NCBI RefSeq assembly: GCF_000764305.2 | Contig: NW_025936293.1 | Coordinates: 1 to 64,000 of the forward strand | DNA length: 64,000 bases | Reading direction: 5' to 3' | Origin: Hyalella azteca | Lineage: Eukaryota; Arthropoda; Malacostraca; Amphipoda; Hyalellidae | Made by a program: the position numbers and the translations under genes | In this document: positions 24,301-33,826 of the stretch, in pieces | How the letters are laid out: the number at the start of each line of letters is the position of its first letter | How positions within the stretch are numbered: position 1 is the stretch's first letter | Notes under the pieces: model-generated | What the model was told of the DNA's origin: nothing | What the model saw: the letters and a program-made list of their open reading frames with translations, nothing else | The model's database searches: none

Positions 24301-24422
24301 GCTAAATTTCAGATCGATTGGACAGGTAGAAGTGTGTTAAATATCGAATATAAGATTTATAGCAGACAGACAGATAGACAAACAAACAAATAACAAGAAG
24401 TGAAGTTGAAGAGAAGTGTTGT
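21366..24422. mobile_element. 3-kb composite inverted-repeat element with reiterated subterminal units and 22-bp flanking direct repeat
   Basis: The left end reads CACTTCTCTTTAACTTCAC and the right end is its reverse complement (GTGAAGTTGAAGAGAAGTG). Both sides are flanked by an identical 22-bp direct repeat (21344-21365 and 24423-24444, core GTAGATTAGATTCAATA), which looks like a target-site duplication. The arms consist of several copies of a unit of roughly 120-190 bp (CTACAAATCTTATAATCGAT ... CAATCGATCTGAAATTTTGC ... CGGAGACAATGCATGAATC ... AATAAATAATTTT), forward in the left half and reversed in the right half. Another right end occurs at about 22914, so two elements may be fused. Confidence 0.7.
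23341..23705. repeat. TTATTCGCCA minisatellite, about 14 copies
   Basis: A degenerate unit of about 27 bp (CGATCACTTATTCGCCACA plus variable bases) recurs about 14 times inside the composite element. The core TTATTCGCC is the best preserved part. One N lies just upstream at 23336. Confidence 0.85.
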
Positions 24423-24899
24423 AAAAAGTAGATTAGATTCAATATATCATTACAAGGCACTCATTTTATTGAATGGTTTTGGAATAGGCACAGTTATATA
24501 TGTTAAAGCAGGCAATGTGTATATCGGCTTTAAACGCTATGACGAATGTGCCTAGAATCAACATAATATAAATGAATGTGATTCATGTTGTACCAGAGAA
24601 GCACAGTGATGTTACATAGTGAAACTCCTCCTGCTTCTGAAGTTGCGGAATCACCCTTCCTACCGCCACACTCTTTGAATCTTTTGTTCGCCATGTGTTA
24701 TGTCCCTCAGGACCCTCACTTGCAGGAGAAAGTCAGTTGCGTTCACTGCGATAGCATGTCTGTCATTTGAGCTCTCTAAAAACCGGTGAATTATTTTTTG
24801 AAGTATTAGCTTTTGCACTTGCCTAAAATAATCATTTCCAAGTTTATTTCTCTATAAACACAACTGGCTTTCTCCCTCAGAGTCAGAGGTTTGTCAGTC

Positions 24900-26640
24900 T
24901 GCTTTGTTTTATTTTATTTTTATTTGTTTCAGTTTTGTTTACTGTTTCAATATTTTCATTTTATTGCCTTTATTTTGTTTATCTTTTGAGTTTTGTGCCT
25001 GTGGTCTTTTTCATAAGAAGTTGACTCAGTTGAAGTTGGTTGACTTGGTTCAAGTTCAACATGGGACTGATGGGAGATTCTGGAATCTGGCTGCCTTGCT
25101 TTGTCAGGTTTTGGTCCAGTCACTCCAGTGTCATCTGGACTCTGGAGTACTGGAGACCAGGGCTGGAAAAGTCCTATTTTTGTCTGAAATATCACGGCTC
25201 AAATATCATATACCTAATTTCTGTAGGTCTGAAAGCATGTGGCTCGAATGTCATAAATTTTTGTTTGGTTGAAAAAATCGCAGTTTGCACTTCACAAACG
25301 TGTGGTTTCATAAAATTTGTAACTTCCACAATCCGTAGTATATATACTTCACTAACTTCAATGCTCCTGACTCCCACCAAAATAACACGCAAAACATAAT
25401 TGATAATAGCAAGTCATTGAAGTCAACCAAAAATGTTTCCCTGAAGTCTGAAGATTGCGTAGTTGAGGTCACGTCATGACGTCAGAGCGGTATGACTGCA
25501 TTATCACTTGTTCTGTTTTTAGGGTGAAATTAGAAATATAGGGGAAATATGTGCTGTGCATGGGACTTGGTAAATAATAAGTTTGCAGGTTATAAATGCT
25601 TTTTCATGGTTGAGATATGGAATTCAGGGCTCAAAGAAATGGAATCACGGCTGGCAAANAAACTTATTTACAAGGTTGCATGCACGTGTTACCCCAAATA
25701 ACTAATTTTACCCTAAAAACAGTCCAATTGTACAGCAAGTGTCAACTGAACATGTGAAAATGCAGTCTGACCACTCTAATGTGACCGCAACTACGTAATT
25801 GTAAGCTTGATGTTTACATTTTTTTTTGCGGGAACTCATTGCAACTGATTTCCGGACAAGCTTCACTGCATCCTGATCCATCCAACATATCGGAAACCTT
25901 ACTTTTTTTTAATAATTGGCCCAAGACTGAGAAATATATTAAATGCAAGAATTTTAATCTAAATGTGTCGGCAAAATCTTCTGAAGGCATAAATTTTGGT
26001 ACTGAAGCGTCCCCAAAGATCTTGCAATATTCACCCACTCTCTGCACAGTGGTCGTGGTGGAGACCAGGGCAGGAAAAGTCCTATTTTTCTCTGAAATAT
26101 CGCGGCTCTAATATCATATAATTTCAGTAGGTATGAAATCTCGCGGCTCGAATGTCATAAATTTTTGTTTGATTGAAAAATCGCGGTTTGCACTTTGCAA
26201 ACATGTCACTTCATAAAATTTTCAACTTCCGCAATCCGCATTGCTTTACCGTTCCCGCCAAAATATTCTGCAGAAAAACATAAACATCGTAATGTAAACA
26301 AATCAACTAAGCGTTTTGCTGAAGATCGTGCATAGTTGCAGTCATGTCAAAGTGGTCAGACTGCATTAACATGTGCTCAACTTACAGTAAAGACAAATTT
26401 TATTGTTGCCATTTGACTGTTTTAGGGTAAAATTAGAGATTTGGGTAACCCGTGCTTGGACTTTGTAAATAAATTTGCGCCTCGTAAATGGCTTTTCATG
26501 GCCAAGATATGGAATTCACAGCTTGGTGAAATAGAATCATGGCTCAAAGAAATGTAATTACGGCTGGCAAATCCATAAAACCACGGCTCAAAAAATTGAG
26601 TCGCCGCTCACCAAGCAGATATATTCCATGCCTGGTGGGG
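24900..26640. repeat. Dispersed duplicated segments of unknown element
   Basis: Blocks such as 'gagaccagggctggaaaag', 'tcctatttttgtctgaaat' and 'cgaatgtcataaatttttg' occur at 25150-25340 and again at 26060-26250. 25560-25660 resembles 26450-26560. Reading frames are short and broken. This is probably 5' flank or untranslated sequence of the degraded retrotransposon further right. Confidence 0.55.
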
Positions 26641-26935
26641 TGGTGGAGACTGGTGAGTTGGTTGAGATGATGGAGATTGGAGAGGGGTGGCGCAGCTTCT
26701 GGAGCCTTTGTTGTTGAGAACTCAGACCCTGACAGTGACAGCATCATTGAGGCTACCCCTGTTGTTTCTGCTAGAAAGTGCAGGAACTGTAACTCAGGTG
26801 GTTCAAGAATCAAGACTTAAAGTGAGAGTCTTCCTGGCAGTAGAGCAAAATATGCAGCGGTGAATAGCAAGTGCCTGAAGAGGCTACCGGTCACGGTCTT
26901 GGGCGCATCACTAGGGTAAATGCACCTTATTCCAA
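26350..26935 (+). repeat. Segmental duplication copy A (retroelement ORF1-like fragment)
   Basis: Nearly the same sequence recurs at 28015-28600. Both contain a broken reading frame with ASGAFVVENSDPDSDSIIEA and TPVVSARKC. I take it as an ORF1-type fragment of the non-LTR element whose reverse transcriptase lies at 31664-32254. Copy A carries a stop after SRIKT. Confidence 0.6.
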
Positions 26936-27017
26936 CACTGTGGGACACTGGGACTGTGGGTAATTCCGACACTCCTCAACTTTTTCCTTTATATTAAGCT
27001 TGGTCTTACTTCCCTGA

Positions 27018-27228
27018 CTGACGGGGCTACTCGGGACAATCTTTATTTTGCATCTGGCACCTTACGAATAGCATATGGAATTTTTTTGACAATGCCATTT
27101 GATAGCCCTTGCAAAGAGCTATAAAATGAGCCTAAATTTGTTTATGAAATGTTTCATCGTAAGAAGTTATTAACAGTTATTAACAAAAAAAAAATGATCA
27201 AATCTGTCCCGAGTAGCCCCGGTTGACG
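27018..27228. mobile_element. Small inverted-repeat element with GGGGCTACTCGGGAC ends
   Basis: The end GACGGGGCTACTCGGGACA at about 27019 is mirrored by TGTCCCGAGTAGCCCCGG near 27207-27224. The interior ('catctggcaccttacgaata' and following) recurs inside the element at 32282-32720, so both belong to one family. Adjacent sequence 27233-27345 also recurs there, at 32368-32470. Confidence 0.65.
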
Positions 27229-28014
27229 GTAATCAAAATATTGCAAAACTAAAAATAGTGGTGTAAACTTCAACATTTTTACTATCTATTATGTATAAAG
27301 CTAGTCAAGAAATCAAACATTTGCTATCTCTAAAAAATCATTGAAAAAAGTGTGAAAAGTGTGATTTTGAAAAAGTACCTCTGCTAAGGTCAGGAAGAAA
27401 AAAATATTCGCTGTATTAGAAAATTTTACTTACTTAAAAGTTGCACCCAGGTGTTGGCTTGAAAACGTAATTGACAGAATTTGCCTATCTCACTCCAAAA
27501 AAAAATGGCAGGCATTTCTGCGCGACAGGTTAAAAAGGGACACCCCCAGGGGTTATTAGGGACACGCTTAAAAATGCATTTATAGTAGAACCTTAGTTAG
27601 CAAAGGCTCCAGTTAACAAAAAAATTGATTAACAACAAAGAATTTTGATTACATTTACCTTGCTGGGTGAAAAAAATTCACTTATCAAAAAATTAGTGCA
27701 TCATTGGTCATCACAAAATTGTACATAGAATGCTATATATAGAATTGTGCACTGGGCATCATAGAATGAGAAGTAATTCACCTAAACTATGATTTATTTC
27801 TTCAAAACATATGATGGTTGTCACTAAAACATTTTCTGTTTCAGGTATGTTTTTCACAATCTTTTTTGTTATAACGCATCCATATTTAAACTATTTTAGC
27901 TTTCTAAAGTACGGCGCACGGCGCATTTTTTTTACCAGCATAGTACGGCGCACCGCGCAGGTCGTTAAAATGACAAAATAAATTCCCACGCACCTGGCAC
28001 ATCTTCCTGACCAT

Positions 28015-28600
28015 GGCATTAATACATGCTCAACTTACAGACTTACAGTAAAGACAAATTTTATCATTGCCATTTGACTGTTTTAGGGTAAAATTAGAGA
28101 TTTGGGGTAACAGGTGCATGGAATTTGTAATAAATTCGCGCCTCGTAAATGGCTTTTCATGGCCGAGATATGGAATGGAATTCACGGCTCAGTGAAATGG
28201 AATCACGGCTCAAAGAAATAGAATCATGGCTGGCAAATCCATAAAACCACGGCTAGAAAAATTCAGTCGCGGCTTGCCAAGTAGATATATTCCATGCCTG
28301 GTGGAGACTGGTGAGTTGGTTGAGATGATGGAGATTGGAGAAGGGTGGCTCAGCTTCTGGAGCCTTTGTTGTTGAGAACTCAGACCCTGACAGTGACAGC
28401 ATCATTGAGGCCACCCCTGTCGTTTCTGCTAGAAAGTGCAGTGGTGGTTCAAGAGTCAACTTGGGTGGTTCAAGAGTCAAGACTTCAAGTGAGAGTCTTC
28501 CTGGCAGTAGAGCAAAACACGCAGCGGTGAATAGCAAGAACCTGAAGAGGCTACCGGTCTTGGGTGCATCACTAGGGTAAATGCAAGGCTATGCACCTTA
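28015..28600 (+). pseudogene. Segmental duplication copy B with retroelement ORF1-like fragment
   Basis: Second copy of the 26350-26935 segment. The plus-strand frame 28335-28580 is open for 81 codons (EKGGSASGAFVVENSDPDSD and on to RLPVLGASLG). The frame is interrupted by an element inserted at the TA dinucleotide at 28573-28574 and seems to resume at 30361. No recognisable domain remains, so identity as ORF1 rests on position. Confidence 0.5.
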
Positions 28601-30358
28601 TTCCAACACTGTGGGACGTGGGTAATTCCGACACCCCTCAACTTTATCCTTTATATTAAGCTTGCTGCTTGGTCTTACTTCCACGCATGTGTAGATGGTT
28701 GAAATAGTGATGTCCTACTATTGCGTGCAACTTTGCAAGATTTCCGCAAAACAGTGAAACACTAGGTCTACCGAAAAATGTTAAGATCCGCAGAGTGAAA
28801 GTCCAAGTCAGCTAGTGAGAAACATCGAAACACGTAGGGTTAATGCACCATATTCTAACACTGGGTAATTCTGACATCCCTCAACTTTTTTCTTTATATT
28901 AAGCTTGGTCTTAGTTCCACACATGCATAGAATGTAGATGGTTCATGGTTGAAATAGTGACATCATACTAACTATTGCATGCAAGATTTCCACAAAACAC
29001 TAGGTCTAGCGGGAAAATGTTAAGATCCACAGAGCAAAAGTCCAAGTCACCTAGTGAGAACATCAAAACATGTAGGGTAAGCGCGGTATATTCCAACATT
29101 GTTGGTAATCCCGACACTTCTCAACTTTTTTCCTTTATATTAAGCTTTTTCTTTGTTCCACGCATTCGTTGTTGGTTGAAATAGTGACGTCATACTCTTG
29201 CGCACCATACTATTGCCAAAACACTAGGTGACATAAGGTCTGGGTATAGTACTTGTATTTGGCACTCAATATTTGCTGATTTCAAGTCATAAATAAATTA
29301 ATAGATGATTTAGTTAAGAGAAAGTTATAGACACATAAAAACAAATTCTGACATTGGAATTAGATACACACAGCTCGTTCCAAGCTGTGTGCAAAAATAA
29401 AAATTTTTTTAATTAAAAGCTTAATAGCTCTTAATTAAAAGCCTAAATAAGTAGTATTCAATATTCAATAGTGTTCTAATTCCAAGCTGTGTCGTATTCC
29501 AATACAGCTTACACAGCGATCGGAATTTGAACACAAGAGTGTCGGAATTACGAATTAGTAGAGTTTGAAGCACGGCCGGAATTAGTCTCACAAAATGCCA
29601 AATTTAGTCACACACAGTGTTGCACAGTGTCGGAATATATGGATTTGGTAGGTTTGCATTCTAAAGGCTTTTAAATAAATATGGCAACATTTTGTGACGT
29701 TTCATTGTTGCTGGCGCGTAGTGCGTTGTTTGGAGAGTGACGTAAAGCAAACAGAACTCGAGTTGCACGTACGGTGATTTTTTATAGCCATTCATTTTTT
29801 GCTACGTCCTTAAAGTGTCTGAATATACCACGTTTACCCTATGAAAGTTGATAGTAGACCTTGCTGTACTAAATAGTGATAAACTGTTTGTGTAGAAGGA
29901 ATATTATGGTTTGAGACTTTTAAATAAGTCTGTGAATATATTAGGAATCCTTTAAGTATAGTTGTATTTGCTGATTTTAAGTGGTAAATAAATTGATAGA
30001 TGATTGATTTAAGAGATGTTTTTAGACACATAAAAACTAAATCTGACACAGGGTGTCAGAATTACAACACAAAGGGTGTTGGAATAACGAAATACGATTT
30101 TGAAGCGCTGTTGGAATTAGTCTCACTATATGCTACATTCAGTCACACACAGTGTTGGAATTCAGCGGTTTTGTAGATTTGAATTCTTAAGGCTTTTAAA
30201 TAAATATGGCAACAGTTTGTGACATTTCATCATTGCTGGCACATAGTGTGGTGTTTTGAGAGTGACATAAACCAATCAGAACTTGCATACGGTGATCTAT
30301 TTATAGCCATTTATTTCTTGCTATGTCCTTAAGGTGTCGGAATATGGTGTGTTTACCC
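28575..30358. mobile_element. Nest of TA-flanked elements with GGGTAAATGCACCTTATTCC ends
   Basis: The left end GGGTAAATGCA... and right end ...GGTGTCGGAATATGGTGTGT and TTACCC are inverted repeats flanked by TA (28573-28574, 30359-30360). Extra left ends lie at about 26912, 28840 and 29072 and an extra right end at about 29838, so several related non-autonomous elements are nested or tandem. The interior is AT-rich without a transposase frame. Confidence 0.65.
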
Positions 30359-30545
30359 TACAAGGACATCCCAATGGCAGTCAATGTTGAGTAGTGGCAA
30401 AGCTACCATCAAATTTTACTTTGCAGAGTGCAGGTTCTGGTTAGACTACTTTGGTGAAGGCTCAGGGGCCTAATGCTCTGAGTTTCCTGAAGGATCCAAT
30501 TGGCCTTGCTCAGGGTATCAAGAGCTCTCCTTTTGGAAAAGTTAG

Positions 30546-31449
30546 CAGGGTTGGCAATGATTAAATCAAAATGATTAAATCATGTGATTAAATCACTTGA
30601 TTTTTTATAAAAAAATTATGATTTTTTTTATTTTCTTGATTTTTTTGATTTTTTCATATATTTAAAAATATTGAGTGGCAGTCTTTAATTTATATTGAGG
30701 TGTTGTTATTCATGGTATAGTATAAATGTACTATGAATGACAAATTGGTATATAAACTTGTTGCCTTTAGTGTGTACAACATGTTTATTTCAAACAGTGT
30801 TAGCTTTTCTCATAACTTAAGTCTCGTTTCAAGTCGTATGAGGTTTGTTTGGTTATCGTTCAGTTTATGTTTAGTATTGGTTTATTGGTCTGAATTAAAT
30901 GGGAACAGTGCAGTCAGTCACTAAGTCACTACTAGTTAGTGTGTATAGAGGGTAGAGTCTGGTAGATTTATAGGACATAAAACTAGTAGATCTATTGATA
31001 GTGTTGTGCACTGTGCAATCATCTACCTATCTGTTATGTGACTCTTCGATGTTTAGGAGATCTGTATTCCTGAAGTGTTTTTGTATATTGAAGCCAGTTA
31101 AATGGTCAATATTTAGCTCATTACCTTGCTCCATACAAACTTTACAAAGCTAATGAATAGACTGATCAATAATAGTTTACCCAAAAATCCCAAAATGGTA
31201 AACACCACCTTGGCCTGTTGGCCATTATTGAAGGCAATAAGTGCCTTTTTTTAGCCATCCATTATGATCCATATACTGTTATTGTTAGTAGGCTAATTGC
31301 AACATAAAAAATAACACCTCAAAAAAGACAAAAAAGCTGAAAAAATCAAAAAAATCAAATAAATAAAAAAAATCATGAAAAAATAAAAAAAATCATTGAT
31401 TTTTTATTTTTTTGATTTAAAAAAAAAATCAAAAAAATTGCCAACCCTG
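30546..31449. mobile_element. hAT-like non-autonomous element, 904 bp, perfect 8-bp target duplication
   Basis: Ends are CAGGGTTGGCAA and TTGCCAACCCTG, flanked by the identical 8-mer AAAGTTAG at 30538-30545 and 31450-31457. CAGGG-type ends with an 8-bp duplication are typical of hAT transposons. Subterminal parts are A/T-only palindromic runs (GATTTTTTTGATTTTTT and its complement). No transposase is present, and short internal ORFs are random. Confidence 0.88.
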
Positions 31450-31663
31450 AAAGTTAGTGATTTGAATGTGCGCACTAATCCTTGGCACCAGCTGATTGCC
31501 TTAGAATCACCCTCTTTTAGAGGAAGCCAGATGTCCAACTTTCTATCAGTGTGCATGATTGGGAAATGGGCCATCCGCTGCTACCAGCCTGGATCTGATG
31601 TCCGTGTGTGTGGAGTCCTGGGTCCAATTGACCCCAGTGTGGGCATAGAAGACATATTGTAGG
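31450..31663 (+). pseudogene. Degraded retroelement ORF fragment upstream of the reverse transcriptase
   Basis: Continues the sequence interrupted by the hAT-like element. The frame SDLNVRTNPWHQLIALESPS runs to VCGVLGPIDPSVGIEDIL and stops at 31660-31662. The GPIDPSVG-E-I segment looks like the C-terminal part of an ORF1 or RNA-binding region of jockey/CR1-like elements, but this is a weak call. Confidence 0.4.
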
Positions 31664-32254
31664 TTGCTAACGCTGGAGACACTGCACTGGATTGTTGTAT
31701 CTATTCCTAAACCAGGAAAGCCTCCTGAGCAGGTGACAGGGTACCAACCCATCATTCTTCTCCTTTGCATGGGAAAACTCATGGAGCACCTGGTACTATG
31801 CCACCTGCAACATGTCTTAGAAAGCAAAGGTGTCTTCTCTTCACTTCAACGTGGTTTTAGGAAAGGAAAAAGCACGATTGATGTACTGCACCTGCTGAAG
31901 AATGCTATCACTACAGCACGACTTGCTCGTGAATATTGTCTGGCTGTCTATCTGGACATATAGGGGGCATTTGACAGCGTCTGGCATGATAGACTACTGT
32001 ACAAACTGCATGGAATTGGTGTTGGTGATCAGATGTTGACATGGTTCTACAGTTACTTCCAAAATAGAACTCTCCAAGTGCAGGTTGGAGTTAGTAAATC
32101 AGCTTCAAAGCCTGTGAGAATTGGAGTGCCACAAGGTGTTGTTCTTTCATCAACACTCTTCAATGTGATGCTGCATGTTCTCCCACTATCCCCTCATGTG
32201 AAGCTAATTGGATATGCTGATGATATAACACTTTTTGTAAGTGGGCATTCCTAA
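31664..32254 (+). pseudogene. Non-LTR retrotransposon reverse transcriptase fragment
   Basis: One frame carries the ordered reverse transcriptase motifs: SIPKPGKPPEQVTGYQPI, then GFRKGKSTIDVLHLL, YLDI-stop-GAFDSVWHDRLL, GVPQGVVLSSTLFN and the catalytic YADD. An in-frame TAG at 31961-31963 falls in the first catalytic block, and the frame stops after YADDITLFVSGHS. Motif style fits jockey/CR1-like LINEs. It is inactive and its 3' part is displaced by the element at 32282-32720. Confidence 0.88.
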
Positions 32255-32281
32255 TTGAAGCATGTGGCCACATGCAGAGGT

Positions 32282-32720
32282 ACCGTCAAACGAGGCAAAA
32301 AGGGACGGGCGGGGAAAATAGGGACATGCGTCCCACATTTCGTAGAAATGTTATAGCAGCTAAACTAATCAAAATATTGCAAAACTAAAAATAGTGGCGT
32401 AAACTTCAACATTTTTACTATCTATTACGTATAAAGCTAGTCAAGAAATCAAACATTTACTATCTCTAAAAACTATCTCTCTAAAAACTATCATTTACTA
32501 TCTCTGTCCCGGATTACCCCGTTCCCAGGGGTAAATCAGGACGGTTTTATTTTGTGTCTGGCACCTTACAAATAGCATATGGAATTTTTTTTGAAGATGC
32601 CATTGGATAGCCCTCGCAAAGAGCTATAAAATGAGCCTAAACATGTTTCTGAAATGTTTCATGGTAAGAAGTTATTAACAAAAATGCTCAAAACAGTCCC
32701 TTTTTACCCCATTTGTCGGT
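32282..32720. mobile_element. MITE-like element inserted in the reverse transcriptase gene
   Basis: Ends 32282-32306 and 32696-32720 are 25-bp inverted repeats with about four mismatches (ACCGTCAAACGAGGC... and ACCGACAAATGGGGT..., each followed by AAAAAGGGAC). An internal pair, TGTCCCGGATTACCCC and GGGGTAAATCAGGACGG, suggests a second nested element. The target duplication is not obvious. Confidence 0.7.
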
Positions 32721-33300
32721 TTCTTGACAAGATTGGTGATTGGTGCACTTGCTGGCAGTTTAAGTTGAACCCAGCAAAGTGTACTTATCAGGTCTTTACA
32801 TCTCATTGATCCACTCCATCTGTAACACTTTGGGTCTGCATCAGGAATATACAGTACGTATGTGGTATGCAAAAAGTGCTGGGGTTTTTCTTCAACTCTC
32901 CGCATCTCACCTGCAAAGAGCATGTTGGGCAAACTCGCATTGCCTGCCTTAAAAGGATACAAGTACTTTGAGCACTAAGTTCAGTGAAGTGGGGAGTCTC
33001 ACGGAAACTATGCAGAATGTATGTGGCGTTCATACGAAGCAAGATGGAGTATGGCTCAACAATTTTATGGGACATTCCGAAGTCAATGTTTAAACAACTT
33101 GAAACTGTACAAAACTCTGCCCTTTGATACATTCAAGGAGCTTGTTGTACAACGCCTATAGTGTCTCTGCAAGTTGAAAGCTTCATTGCACCTTTGCAAA
33201 TACAATTTTCATATCTGTTCAATAAATGGGTATTAAGGTACCATATTTGCACATGCCTGCAGGGAACCAAGACCCCAGTTGTGCTCAGGCTGGGAGGTGT
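32720..33300 (+). pseudogene. 3' part of the same retrotransposon ORF2, frameshifted
   Basis: Broken frames still read like the C-terminal region of a LINE ORF2: DWCTCWQFKLNPAKCTY, then RMYVAFIRSKMEYGSTILWD and FKQLETVQNSAL. The order and spacing after the YADD block match the family. Several stops and frameshifts are present. Confidence 0.65.
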
Positions 33301-33674
33301 GCTACCTGCATACCCAAAGCCTTCAAATCAAATTAAAAAAAAGTCCCTCACTTGTTATTCACGAATTTACGTTATGCCATTTGTGTGCGTCCGATTCCGT
33401 CAAAACTCGAAAGTGTCGTGCCATGGGGCAGGGTCAAATTCTCAGCCAACTGAGCAGTCTGAGCTGAGACCAAAAACTTATCAATGCTCAGGCCTCACAG
33501 AATGACTACGTACCTACTGTACACTGCCTCTTAGTATGAGCTACTAGTACCTACTACTACTGTATACCTACTACATGATCTATCTTCACTGCTTTGCTTC
33601 TTCCTTAGTAGTTAGTACTGCCTAAACCTCTCATCTCTCAAGTCACAACTCAAAATTACATTGGCAATTTAGAA

Positions 33675-33826
33675 ATGGATGTGTTCACTAGTGATATTTT
33701 TATTTGTGGGATATGTCAACATAATTTTGAAAGTATTGAAGATTATGCATGCCATATGATTATGCAAGAAAAATGCATAATGATTTTAAAGGCATGTGAT
33801 GCACTACAAGGTCTAATTTTGCCAAG
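33675..33826 (+). CDS. Zinc-finger gene exon 1
   Basis: MDVFTSDIFICGICQHNFES followed by IEDYACHMIMQEKC: a degenerate finger (C-x2-C ... F ... H ... C). It ends CCA-AG before GTTTGT, phase 2. Upstream sequence offers an acceptor (TTTAG before AAATGG), so the true 5' end is uncertain. Confidence 0.65.

Noticed and set aside
26544..28537. Minus-strand ORFs with ETTGVASMMLSLSGSEF
   Set aside because: Antisense of the duplicated ORF1-like fragment. The plus-strand frame is the plausible one.
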